A stretch of 64,000 nt of DNA, taken from assembly GCF_958295425.1 (NCBI RefSeq), contig NC_081140.1:8377698-8441697 (forward strand), read 5' to 3'. Position 1 is the first letter of the stretch, and every line of letters begins with the position of its first letter. Positions 1-11,225 of the stretch are shown in pieces. The position numbers and the translations under genes are program-made. Under the pieces are notes generated by a model. The model did not search any database. It had not been told where the DNA came from and saw only the letters and a list, made by a program, of their open reading frames with translations. This DNA comes from Solea solea. Lineage: Eukaryota; Chordata; Actinopteri; Pleuronectiformes; Soleidae.

Positions 1-420
1 AACATATTCCATTTTTACTCCCACCCTGGGTTCGAGCTACGTGGGCGACAATGGGAGCTGAGCAACCATAAAGAAGGGTTTGAGCTGGGGGGGGGGGGGC
101 TACGATATAACAAGAAAAAAACACAATTCTGTTATTTTAATCACAAATAACACAGTTTTTAATGTAAAGAGTATCAGTCACAACAGAACTACACACAATG
201 ACTTCACTGAGCCACTGTGGCATCATGTCTAGCCTGCTGAAAACAGACCACTGTGGTCTATGTTGTCTGCGTAAAGGAAAGAAGGTGGCTGTTACATGTA
301 GTGTGTGCCGTCATGCAATCTACCCAATTATTTGTGGGCCGTAGTGGGTGTTTAAGTGTTGGAATAAATAATTAACAGTATATAATCTCTCTCTCTAATC
401 TACAATTTTGGTCTATGGGT
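1..420. other. Unassigned AT-rich DNA
   Basis: No ORF or repeat that I recognise, apart from a run of 13 G at 87-99. Nothing here supports a gene. Confidence 0.6.
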
Positions 421-426
421 ATATAC

Positions 427-461
<35 letters not shown>

Positions 462-497
462 AATAATTATATATGTATACATATATGTGTATATATA
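421..497. repeat. AT-rich microsatellite
   Basis: Alternating TA/AT dinucleotides interrupted by TATG and TAAAT units. The short ORF that starts at its right edge (487) begins inside the repeat and shows no protein signature. Confidence 0.9.
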
Positions 498-2220
498 CCC
501 CCACACAGGTCAGATTATAACTCGAAACCTGCTCCCACATATAGTGCAGTATTATTGTAAAAAAATGAATTGCCACGTTGGTGCTATCGCATCAACAATA
601 GCTGGATCACTATCTGCTTACATTGTAACGCTGACAAACGACAAAATAAATACAACAGGACCAACAAAATGTATGCAAATCAGGGGAAAATACCGACTGA
701 GATGGATCACCTATACCTCCAGCAGGATTCCAGTAAATTGCAATTGGTTTAGTTTATTCTGATATGTAAGCAAATGGCTGACAATGAGGCGAAGAAAATA
801 AAATAAAATAAATACACACATATACACATAAGACCATGGAATTCACAATGGCATAAAGTGTGCACTGCCATAAAAGACCTGCTTTTGATTAACTTTGAGT
901 TAAACTAGTCACAAGTGGGATTTCCTTTCCTCCTAAATCATCTTTGGTGTCTTTTTTATAATTCTAATCCAATAATAAGTAAGTGCTGCTAGGATGCAAT
1001 TCAATTCTGCACTCATTTTTAATTGCTCAGTAAACGGGTTCAAGAGTCAGCACACTCCCGGTTAATAACCTGAATGCCTTTATTTTGAGATGTTACATTT
1101 GCTGCAAAGCCACAATGACAAAGTTTAATGAATGGCACACCTGCATAATGAACTCTTCCTAGAAATCATTTTTAAAAAAACGCATGCACAATGATCGTGT
1201 CTGAATGAAAACACCTACAGGAATGAAGCTGAACATCTGGAGGGATTTAGCCAGTAACTCAGATAAGCAAAGCAAAGCCTATTTAAAATGGAACTAACAG
1301 TGCGACTGTCTACTGAAGAGTTTGCACTGAGCCCATTGTGTTTTCACCTGCTCATAACAAATAGTGTATTTGTGGGGCCTTTTGGCTGTGAGGCCAAAAT
1401 CCACTATCCATTAACTCTGCTGAATCATCTCCTCACATCAGCAGGGATGACTCACTCAACAGAGATGAGCTGAATTCCCATGCTGGCTGTGGCTTCCTCC
1501 TGGCAGTGATCAGGGCCATTACACTTCATCATCTCTGAAAGTAACACTGTGAACTGATGGACCAAGACTTTCTCTTCACCCTCATTTTCTAGATGGTGTT
1601 TGATTAAGTGTAAGGTTCTATGCTTATGGGTTTGGCTTTGACTTTACTTCAAATGACTTTGTAATGTAATGATAAGACACATCCCAGTGGCAGTTAATTA
1701 AAAGATCCAAGTGCATTTTTGGTCCCATAAAACATTCATTTGGACAGAATTTAAAGTTAGTGCAGAGTAAGTGTTGACCCGTTAAACGTTTTATCTTAAA
1801 TATGTCCTCACTACACACAGACTAATTACACTAATCACCAATAGGCGAGACAGATGCATATCACCACACGTTCCAAGTGAACACACACTTTGCTCATTCA
1901 ATTCTATTTCCAAAGCCTCATTTTAAAAAAGGAATGTAAATATTATACACAGAGGAGGCACCGAGTCTGTTTGTGGTGTTTTCCCCCAAAAGGTCAGTGC
2001 ACAGTGAATAAAATGATTGAGTACAGTAAGTGCGCTTCTTAAAAATGCATTGCTTTTTGAAAGTCCTACCCATCTTTCCCTCTATAGGTGGGATCACTTG
2101 GCAAAAGCTGTGTTGATCTTTCATTGTTCATACATTATACATAACAATCTGCTGGAGGTCAGATGCACTCTCCAGATCATTAAGTGTCTCCATGTTTACT
2201 ACAGATGGATGCATTGTTTA
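498..2220. other. No gene seen
   Basis: AT-rich single-copy-looking sequence. ORFs of 60-68 codons occur on both strands, but none has a recognisable domain, a biased composition or splice-site context. Confidence 0.55.
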
Positions 2221-2292
2221 TTACCTTGGACATTGCAACATTACCTTGGACTTGTGTCCAGGCGTTGAAAATAAATGAATGAATGAATGAAT
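2221..2292. repeat. (AATG)n microsatellite with preceding direct repeat
   Basis: The unit TTACCTTGGAC occurs twice (from 2221 and from 2241). It is followed by AATG repeats at about 2274-2292. A short 3-5 bp tandem tail after GC-richer sequence resembles the 3' end of a degraded LINE or SINE, but no RT or tRNA-like part is visible. Confidence 0.6.
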
Positions 2293-3034
2293 AACCGTGC
2301 AGTCAAAAGCATAAATGTGTAATCAAATCAAGCATGCTTTATTTAAAATGAATGAACACCTAAAACCCATTTAATGAATAAAGAAATGAAATCACCCTCC
2401 CGGATCCAGCAGAAGCTGTTGTGCTCCATTTACTTTAGTCTTCTTTAGTCTTAAATCTAATCCTACATAATATCCGCCACCTTTTCTTTGCGTATTTGTT
2501 TTTAAATAACTATGCCTCAATTTCTACATACACACATCGGAATGTCTGCTGCTTTAAATACTAAACAAACTAAATAAACTCATTGAGCGACTATATCTGC
2601 CATTGTTTTGTGCAGAATTTCTTTTGGAGTGGAGTTCATTCTGCTGCCCGTCTGTGGCCTCTCTGGGGTTTTGAACCACAGCAGGAATCAACAGGACCTG
2701 CTGGGTTTGGCTCTGCTGAATGTGAGCGCGTGTTAGTTCACGGCTGACTAGGTTCTCAGTTCAGCAGACCAAATGTACTTCCGTAGAAGTGTGCAGTTAG
2801 ATGTACATTAATGCTCTGGGTATGGGTCCTGTTTCTGATAATATCAACACATGGAAAAAACAGAGGAACAGTTAGACTGCAGCCATTTATTTTTTAAAAG
2901 TTAAGAGTAATTCCACTGTGGTTTTTGGCACAAGCATGGTGGTAACAACACATCTAGTGATATTTCTGTAATTACATTGTCTTATTAAGGACATTCAAAT
3001 GTAAATACAAAAATAAAAAATAAAAAAATGATAT
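2293..3034. other. No gene seen
   Basis: AT-rich sequence without a recognisable ORF or repeat. The last 30 bases are A-rich and run into the hAT-like fragment. Confidence 0.5.
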
Positions 3035-3200
3035 TAGGCCTGCAACTAAAGATTAATTTCATAATCGATTAATCTGTTGCTTGGTCAGAAAATGTTGCTC
3101 AAACGTGGAAATGATAATGTTCTCAAATGTGTTGTTGTGTCCACAAACCAAACTGATTCAGTTTTAATGATTTCTTTGTTATATTAGCTTCTTTGTTGTT
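3035..3200 (+). mobile_element. hAT-like MITE fragment (left end only)
   Basis: It starts with a TAGGCCTGCAACTA-type terminus. It then shares TTTCATAATCGATTAATC, TTCTCAAATGTGTTG and TGTCCACAAACCAA blocks with the full-length copy at 25497-25854. The right terminus is missing, so this is a truncated non-autonomous copy. The family is named from terminus shape and from the 8-bp near-duplication at the 25.5 kb copy. Confidence 0.7.
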
Positions 3201-3489
3201 TTTCTTCTCTTCTGCACCTGCCACAGAAGTCTTTTGGAAATGGAACCAATGTTGTGGCTTATTATCTCATGAGCAAATGCAAACATTTGGATTCACAAGC
3301 ACAGGCAGTTCAATTATCCAGTTAACCTAACCTCATCCTCAACCTCAAAAAAACACAAGTGAGTTACAACTAATCCATAATGGAGACACTAAATGCAACC
3401 AATTTGAATTATTCCCTCACAGTGGGTTATGCAAAAATAAATAAAAAAACATGGACATTTTGATAGTGAGGGATGACATGCATCCAAAT

Positions 3490-3783
3490 TAGGGCTAAAC
3501 AATAAATCGAAATTTAACTGAAATCGCAATCCAACCTCCTGCCATTTTCAAAAGCCCAAATGTGTCAAAATACACTTTTAGATTAATTATTGTCTTGATC
3601 TTTACACATCCTGTTCCACAGACTGAAGAGAACATCTTTGTTTCTTACAGATCTGCACAAATATCACACAGTAATCATGTTCTTCCAAAGAAAATGAGAA
3701 TAATGATGTAAAAAAATACTATTCCCTCTGGTATTTTAATTCCTGCTAAAATAATCGCATTTATTCAAAATCGTCCAGTCCTA
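3490..3783. mobile_element. hAT-type MITE, full length
   Basis: About 294 bp, bounded by imperfect inverted termini: TAGGGCTAAACAAT on the left, and TAGGACTGGACGAT when the right end is read on the minus strand. The flanking octamers ATCCAAAT (3482-3489) and ATCCGCAT (3784-3791) agree at six of eight bases, as expected for an old hAT target-site duplication. It carries no coding sequence, so any past mobility needed a transposase in trans. Confidence 0.7.
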
Positions 3784-5153
3784 ATCCGCATACTGCATGA
3801 TCTAAGGTGTTCACGGTGTATTGTACATGTCCCTTTCTTCTGATGAGAGCGCTTTATAGCCTTACATTTTCCATACAAACTAACTAAGCAAGACTAAGAA
3901 AATTACTTCAGGCCAGAAGTGTTCAACGAAAAGACACTTTAATATGGTGTGTGGCAGAGCAATATATCTCTAAATGGGTTTTTGCATTTTAAGTAAAAGA
4001 CACATTGATAAAGTAGAAGAGAAAAGGAGGCAAAGAGAGGTTAAACAGGGGAGACTCTGCCTGTGACTGACTGATTAAAATGACATTCAAGGTGTCAGAT
4101 ACGGAGCTTTAGGGAGATTTCATATCCAGTCCTCTCGCACACATTCTTCCTAATAGAGAGAATTTATCAGCCTAATACAGCCCACTGGCCCTGTAAAATA
4201 CCATTTAGATGGGTCAGCTAAAACACATGTTAATTAGAATGAAGAGAGGAAGGACCATGTATGCCTATATCCAAGACACTGACATCTGCAGTTGACATAA
4301 TATGAACGTAGAAAGTTCATGAAAGTATGAGAACACATACTGTGAAACAGACCCAGGAGCAGTTTTGAAGCTGACTCCACTAGTGCCAGTGTCACTAGTG
4401 TGACACACTGCTATTGCCATTTAGGACTATCACGACTAAGAAGAAACTTTTTTTCTTTGGTTCCTTCTTGGCAGGCAGTGGCATCAGTCTGAACCCACTC
4501 CCTCAGGTGAGCTTGCAGATTTTGCGAGGTCCATATTCTAACTATTCGGTGACATCTTGCTGTCTCGCTCGACTAGCAGTCCTGTTATGCTTCCGCCTTT
4601 CCTCCGTCAAAACACATCGCTCTATGTGCAGGGCAGGGGTGTTGCAGGTGACATAAAAACTCCACAATACTACACTGAGTAACACGGAGAGAGTCGTGTG
4701 GAACTGAAAGTGGGAACTTATTCCACAGTGGTTTGAATCTATTAAGCATTTGCAAATTTGAGAGTCAAGGGATCGCTGTGGATCCCACACTCCACAACAT
4801 GCCGTCTTATGATCAAGGATTTCTAGTTACTGAGAGGTTAAAGCTCTTTTCCTCTCTCTCACTCTCTTCTTCTCTGTAATGGACTGGTGTTTTATTCCTG
4901 TCCAGGCATCAGCCACTGTCACCCTGTCTTCCAGTCTGTGATTGGTTGTTGTAGCTTGAGCCAATGCAGACTCTGATCACTTTTGCAGCACCCTGGAAAT
5001 TAGATTAGGGTTTTGTGATTGTGTGGTGGAGGCACCAGTGTGTCTCAGTGGGCCGTGTGTTTGAATACTACACACTTAGCCACTACAGACTGCCAATCAC
5101 GTTCTGATCAGTGACCACATTTTCATGTACTATGAAACAGGGCTTTATTTGCT
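3784..5153. other. No gene seen
   Basis: Two overlapping antisense ORFs of 80-82 codons around 4414-4790 lack any domain. A GC-richer patch at about 4870-5050 with the phrase 'ctgtccagg' faintly resembles fish LINE or SINE 3' tails, but I cannot assign it. Confidence 0.5.
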
Positions 5154-5313
5154 CGATATAACAAAGAAATCATTTTGGTTTGTGGGCAAAACATTACATT
5201 TGAGATTATCATTATTTCCAAGTTCCTGACATTTTATGGACCAAACGAAAACTTGATTAATCAAGAAAATAAGCAACATTTTAATTGTAAAAATAATCTA
5301 AAGTTGAAGCCCT
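5154..5313 (-). mobile_element. hAT-like MITE fragment (inverted copy)
   Basis: Read on the minus strand it starts AGGGCTTCAACTTTAGATT and contains GTTTGGTCCATAA, TCTCAAATGTAATGTTTTG and CCACAAACCAAAATGATT, in the same order as the copy at 25497-25854. The distal terminus is missing. Confidence 0.7.
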
Positions 5314-5559
5314 GGTATGAACCATACTTATCAAACAGAATCCAGACATGACTTAGTCCAAAAAAGTGTATCTGAACATGATTTCTAGAAAACATCTGCT
5401 ATAAATTTCACATAGAGGAGTAAATAAACCAGAACATCTGCACTTTGTCGAAGCTGAAATCACAATAAATACCATCACAAATCATTATTAAGAACACATT
5501 CAAACTAATTCATCTTAATTAATTCATGGTTGGTGGTTCATTCATTCGTCAACTGACTT
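5314..5559. other. No gene seen
   Basis: AT-rich sequence without a recognisable feature. Confidence 0.4.
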
Positions 5560-5920
5560 AAAGGGCAACTAAAACCCCTCTTCTGAGACTAACTTCACCC
5601 ACTGCCTGATCAAATGAAGAAGTGGGGTGACAGCTGAGGGAGGGAGAGTGGGGAGCAGTGCATGGTAGTAGTTGAATCGTGGACGATCCCCGCTGCTAAC
5701 AAGGTGCTCGGTGACCCAAACCTCTCAGTCGCTCACATCGCACTTCGAGTAGTGGAGAGAGAAAAGCAGCATAGCAACAGCTCTGGTGTTTATAAAAGGA
5801 GCAGGGACAACGAGCCTCACGCTGATTGGACAATAGGGAGACAAAAGCGTGTACTAGAGGCGCAGGAGTGGACCAAGAAAACCAGCGGCAACATTTAAAA
5901 CCAGTAGATGGTGTTTGACT
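5560..5920 (+). other. GC-richer island with TATA-like box, unassigned
   Basis: Base composition shifts to G+C-richer than the surroundings. It contains TATAAAAG near 5790 and ATTGGAC (inverted CCAAT) near 5825. A 78-codon ORF (5662-5898) is basic and hydrophilic with no recognised domain. It may be a promoter-bearing piece of a degraded repeat or an isolated regulatory stretch. I cannot name it. Confidence 0.3.
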
Positions 5921-6412
5921 GGAGAAACAGCAGATACCCCGATTTTTATCAAAACATGTATCATTTCAACACCATTAAGATTTGCACCTGGATCAACAAA
6001 CAAGCACTATATACATTGGTTCAAGGGTTCAGTCATGCTTTAACTAAATAATGATCGCACTGCATTTTGAATATTACGGCATTTTATGTCATTTGAAATG
6101 TAATTTGCCTTTTGTATATGAATACATGCAAAGGACACAGACTGAGCTGGGAGGGTTGTTGAGTGGATGAGAGACAACAGCACGGTAAACATACAAAGTG
6201 ATAGCCACACACAGACCACGGCTAATATGAGCTATGTGTCGGCTAGAATTTCCTATTCGAGAGGGAAATGGGCTGTGACAGACATTACTGCGGCACACTC
6301 CTCTGAATAAGAAACAAGCTCCTGCCTCTACCATGGAAACACACCCAAGGCCAAGGTTACGATGGAGCTCTTAACACATGTGTGACAAAGAGAGGAAGAG
6401 AGAAAGGAACAG
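5921..6412. other. No gene seen
   Basis: Nothing recognisable. The 81-codon minus ORF at 6089-6334 has no domain signature. Confidence 0.4.
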
Positions 6413-6444
6413 GACAGACAGACAGACAGATAGACATACAGATG
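6413..6444. repeat. (ACAG)n microsatellite
   Basis: Tandem ACAG units grading into ATAG and ATAC variants. Confidence 0.85.
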
Positions 6445-6945
6445 AATGGATTAGCACAGACAGCTAGCACACAGCTTTACAAAAGAAAAAAAAAAGTAAA
6501 GGTCGTAGTGATGGTGACCATACTTTTCCATACATAAAATCCCTGGTATGACTCAAACAGTATCCACTCATGTAGTGAAATTGGAAAATCCAGCGACATG
6601 CCTCGCATTTCTTCAGAATCTAAAAAAAGAAAACCTTCAATATCCACTTTCCATCCTCATCATATCACCATGGATATGAAAGACAGACATCCATGTTTAA
6701 AGGGTGGTCTAAAGCAAAACTATTCACTATCCTATGTACTGTATATGTGGTAATTATAGTAGTACAAGCTTACAAAGCTGTGTTAAGGCAAAAATGACAA
6801 TCACAGGGACTTTTTTTTAAATAAGTATATATAATATATGTGCTGCTGGAGAACATTCACCCACACCACTCAATTAATCTAGATTTTAGTCTTCGATTAA
6901 TCATCACGCATCATCTCATTGTCAGAGACAACGATGTGTTTACAG
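6445..6945. other. No gene seen
   Basis: AT-rich anonymous sequence with several poly(A) and poly(T) runs. Confidence 0.4.
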
Positions 6946-7076
6946 TACCTATATCTATATATACTGTATATCTATATTTATATATAATATAGATATATAT
7001 GTATATATATGTATATATATATATATACACATATATGTGTATATATATATATACACATACATACATACATACACAC

Positions 7077-7133
<57 letters not shown>

Positions 7134-7139
7134 TATACA
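6946..7139. repeat. Long compound (AT)n/(AC)n/(ACAT)n microsatellite
   Basis: Nearly 200 bp of alternating purine-pyrimidine sequence. It includes runs of TATATA, ACACATATATGTGT palindromes and four ACAT units. ORFs on both strands here encode only Tyr/Ile/Cys-Val strings and are artefacts of the repeat. Confidence 0.95.
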
Positions 7140-7523
7140 AAAACCTTGCCCTCACTCAGTTTGTTTAAGGTGAAGGACTCCTATGGAGCAGCGCCTGGCA
7201 AAGACAAATGAAAAACTTCCAACTAACTGTGATAAATGGCTCACTAGATGAAATGTTGAATGAGTTGTTTGTGTTTGCGCTGGCACAAAAGAAAAGTAAT
7301 GGCTTGGCTTGATTTTTCCACACTAAACCCTCGACCAAATCTAGCTGTCCTCACAGAGACAAAGGGGGGAGCGAGGCTGGAGACGAGGAACTGAAGACAG
7401 GTAAGTTCATTACTTTCTTAATTTATCAAAAGGAGCGCGGCACACTGTCTTTGAACTGAATACCTTGAGTAGAGTTAAAAAAGATTAAGTTCTAAGATCT
7501 CCATGATCAACACATTATGTAGA
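7140..7523. other. No gene seen
   Basis: Anonymous sequence between the microsatellite and the dispersed repeat. Confidence 0.4.
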
Positions 7524-7690
7524 TTTGTATTTATTTATTTATTTATTTGTTTATTTCGAACATATAAAAACAAAACATACAAAAGAAAACAAATGCAGAT
7601 GCGCATTCCACCTCATTGGTACACAAAAATCAGTTTACATGTTCAAAAAGGAGTGGGAGGAAGTATAAACTTAAATAAAGTGAACAGGAA
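7524..7690 (+). mobile_element. Dispersed repeat family A, copy 1 (LINE/SINE-like)
   Basis: A (TTTA)n stretch leads into TTTCGAACATATAAAAAC, followed by a motif TTCAAAAAGGAGTGGGAGG. The same layout (TTTATTT tract, ACATAAAAA, GGGAGTGAGAAG, TTAATCTCAG) recurs at 30898-31040. Phrases like these sit at 3' ends of retroposons in fish, but the exact family is not determined. Confidence 0.55.
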
Positions 7691-8501
7691 GCAAACTGTA
7701 AAATGCTTTAAATAAAAGCAGCATTGTACAGTAGCTACTGATTCTCAATAGTTTTTCTCAGCAGTAACAAACGTTGGCGGCTTTGCAGCTCTGTTCCCTG
7801 TGGTTTGTTGACACATACTGTACGCACTTGTTATTAAGTGCGAGTTATCTGTCAGAAAACCCCCACATCTTCTCACAATTATCGTTCCATGGCTGTTGGG
7901 AAGGGTTTTCAATACAATTATCATAATTAGGCTTTGAATCAGTGGTGTGTACAGACCATTACAAAAATCACAGCAACTGAAGGGTCTAAAGTCGAACTTT
8001 TAAATATGCGACTATTAAAGCTCACGTAGGTGTTGTTTTTTTAAGAAGATCTTGTTAAGTGCACCTCCTTGGAAGAAAGCCACAATTAAAGTTGATAGAG
8101 TGGGCACCATTTAGTGTTTTTATATTCTTTGCTATTGCTAACAAAAACATTTTGAGTCTTTTAATTAGAGGGTCTGGCGAGACAGCCGTCCACTGATTGG
8201 ACAAAGTGCCGTTCCTGGAAGAAGCGTGAGCAAGCATCCGACACAAAAATCAAACCGAACAATGCCGAACTGTAGATGCGTTTAAAAAAAACTTAAAAAT
8301 CCTGAAAACTTGCGATAATCTCCAACATTTAGCACGAAAATGTCTGAAATCTCAATATTTAACAGAGGAGTCTGGTGCATTTCGTGACAGCACTGGTGAA
8401 AGCCTGCGATCGCGAGCTAAATCACAAACCCTGCCGCTGTATTTCAGTTCAGTGACTGTGTCAGATGGAGGAAGTACTGAACTAATCTTTTTTTTAATTA
8501 A
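7691..8501. other. No gene seen
   Basis: Anonymous sequence. The TAA at 8499-8501 abuts the Harbinger-like terminus that follows. Confidence 0.4.
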
Positions 8502-8925
8502 GGCCCCGTTCACACGAGGACGCTTTCCATCTACACTGGCAAGATGCAGAACTCTGCTCAGATCTGCTCACGTCGCGTACGCATTTATGTCACATACATG
8601 CGCCAGTACAGGGAAATAGACAAACATGTCGGATTATTTCCATGGGACGGACCTTCAAGCTGCTCTGGCAGCTCTAATAAAATGTACAGGATATGCACAG
8701 ATACTATTACTGAACAGAGAAGGATCTGTAAATACCTCTTTCAAATTTTGGATGCACCAATTCGTCGGAGGCGAGCCAGACGGCTTTGGACGAGACCTGG
8801 GAGATCTCGTCGATGGTGGGCTAACTTTGTGGAAGGAGTAGCTGATGCTTCCGCATGTCCAAAGATGCTCTTATCGCTTTAAGTGAAGAACTTCCACACA
8901 CGTTTGCGTCACCGTATGCACGCTG
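8502..8925 (+). pseudogene. PIF/Harbinger (HARBI1-like) transposase N-terminal relic
   Basis: The segment opens with GGCCCCGTTCACACGAGGAC directly after a TAA trinucleotide. That fits a PIF/Harbinger terminus (3-bp TWA target duplication). In the frame starting at 8544 the translation gives an arginine-rich patch followed by WTRPGRSRRWWANFVEG. Two frames later, from about 8849, it gives FRMSKDALIALSEEL and stops near 8925. A basic patch, W-x-RPGR, a WW-x-NF motif and then FRMS with an ALSEEL helix is the usual order at the start of fish HARBI1-type nucleases. In life that protein is a DDE transposase that works with a MYB-like partner. At least one frameshift and stops are present, and the DDE core and right terminus are not found, so this copy is dead. 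Confidence 0.6.
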
Positions 8926-10849
8926 ATTTCCCCCGAAAACGCTCGTCTAAGCGCAGAATAAAAAGTGAAGACGCGACTTTTGCGTCAGCAGTTTCATGCT
9001 GTGATGACTCCTCCCACGTGGAGGAGGTACTATATTGTAATGGAAATCCAAGCAAACGGTGTAGAGGTGAGCCATGTTGTGCCGTGGAAAAGCGGCACAA
9101 GCTTCTTTCTTTTCATTGTCTGTTTTCAGTCAGACACCACCTTAGGTTTATGTTTGTGTAATACTGTGTAAATCAAGATCATGCTTGATTACGTATTATT
9201 ACTTAATAGGATGAACTACCTGAGTCGAATAAGTACTGATCTCAAATGTCTTGACTCTCTCCAGCCTTATTTCTAAATCAAGGCGCTGGAACAAACATTG
9301 CTACCTGTGTTTTATAGCTGACACAGTGACCCTTCATTTCTTTCATTCTGAAGTTGTTGCAGCCTTTGCACTTTCGCTGACTTCATCAGGGCTAGGGGTT
9401 ATAATTTTCCACTCGACTCTGAGGTCTTATTACTGCCCTGCAGTCTGTGTCCCAACGTTAAATAGTGAGTTTCCTTTCTTCTGAGATTGAAAACAAAGCA
9501 AAGAACATATAATCTGATTAAAAATCAGATACAAAGTGGATAACATCTGCACACTTGGTGCAGACTACTCATTATGGTGTTGGGCAAATACTAATCACAG
9601 ACCATGGTAAGACAAGTGTAGCATATTTCTCTTAGCTGTGGATATAGCACCTGTGTGAAACACAAAGCATGTGGAACTAATAACTAATAATCCCTGGCTT
9701 CCAAATTTGATGTGCTAGAACAGAGGCATCACTCATGTCTTTTTTTTTTATAAACCACCAAACTAGTAAAAAACGTAATGGAGTAAAGTGAGGATAATGT
9801 ATAAAGGCAGAGAACCGTGAACAGTATTCATGAAAACAGTCAAGTCAGGAAACACAGCCACAGGAGAGGAAATGAGCTGACACCATTATAAATGATGAAA
9901 CCTCACGCTCTGCTGACCAAACCAAAACACATACGTTGATATATGCATTAAATAAAGGCAGTCAATTAGGTACATTCATTTAAAAATAAAGCATGATTTA
10001 TAGATGGTGGATTCATTGAGTCCCCATTTCAGTAGATACAATAACATCAAAATAAAACAAGTGACCGTGTAAGTACATTTATAAAGACCAGTCTGTGCTG
10101 ACGAAAACCGTAAGGTAGAGTCTCAAACTAACGTGATCTATTACTATTCATGACGATAATATTTCAAACTGAATTTCAAATGAAAAAGGTTAGTTATGAT
10201 ATGCAGAGATATGTAGTTTTCAATAAAAACATATATGTATGAAGCCGACTGAACCTATGGCTATAGCTATATGACAAAAACTGACAAAAAGGAAATATAA
10301 TCAAAAAATAAATTAAAAAAATACCTAAGACAACTGTGGTTACAAAAAAAAAAAAAGCTTTGCATTGCATTTCTGTGGTGTGATTGTTACAGAATTCTTG
10401 CAGGTCTACATTTTTGATTTACTTTTACACTAAACCCCCATCTTTTTCAGGGTTGTAGAGCCAAGACGAGTGTTCAGACGGATCGAAGCCTGTGTCTCTT
10501 TGTGCTTATTCAACGCTGCAGCTGCTGTTACCTGCTGCATGTTAAGCAGTCGCAGCACAGCGAGCAGCAGTGTGTTTACAAACGCTGATAGTTTGGCCTG
10601 GTTAGGATTTAAAGCCAACTTTCGTTTTGGAGAGGGGGGCATGACCCATCCTGCATCGTAGTCTGCATCTGACGGCCTCACTCTGGGAAGTAAACTAACC
10701 AATCAGAAGAAGAGTAGATGCACTACTGTCTGCACTCTGTCTCTGGCACGCATTACATTTACGAGGAAAATGTAAATCGCTATTACTAAGTGGCATAAAA
10801 TTGATTGGCAAGGCCGTAAGTGCTGCATGTTCTGTGAGTTGACCCCTCT
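8926..10849. other. No gene seen
   Basis: Part of 8926-9170 may still belong to the Harbinger relic, being basic and GC-richer. A GC-richer island at 10430-10740 holds antisense ORFs of 63 and 90 codons without recognised domains. The rest is AT-rich anonymous DNA. Confidence 0.45.
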
Positions 10850-11225
10850 TTTACTAGAATTAATAGAATAGGGGTAGTTTTTTTGAAAAAAATTGTGCTT
10901 TTCAGTAGTTTAGAACTATATTCATTATTTTTTTTTTGTTACGTGCCCACCAGTGACACTTGGTCCGAGCTTTGGTCCGAGGCTTGAAACTACAACGGGG
11001 ACGGGACCTCATTCCCAGAATGTAAACTATGTCCGCCATCTTTGCTAACAGGTATGCTAACAGAACCAAGTGTCACTGGTGGGCACGTAACAAAGAAAAG
11101 AATGAAGATATTTCTCAACTCAGGGGAAACTGAGGTTGGGAAGCACAATTGTTCAAAAATACTAACCTTATTCTAGTAATACAAAGCTAAATGGAAATAT
11201 CAATATGTGAAGTATTCCTTGAAGT
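10850..11225. mobile_element. Foldback (long inverted repeat) element
   Basis: Perfect 27-bp inverted arms lie at 10938-10964 and 11065-11091. Outside them the homology continues in degraded form: 10850-10937 read in reverse complement resembles 11092-11190 (shared ACTAGAATA, AATTGTGCTT and TTCATT blocks). The core between the arms is about 100 bp and non-coding. One outer half of the same family recurs at 34096-34235. The structure is that of a foldback MITE. I see no clear target-site duplication, so the superfamily is unknown. Confidence 0.7.

Noticed and set aside
25..45. GGGTTCGAGC phrase resembling a tRNA B box
   Set aside because: No cloverleaf arms or A box around it.
6911..7211. ORFs on both strands over the AT/AC microsatellite
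   Set aside because: They encode only Tyr-Ile or Cys-Val strings dictated by the dinucleotide repeat.
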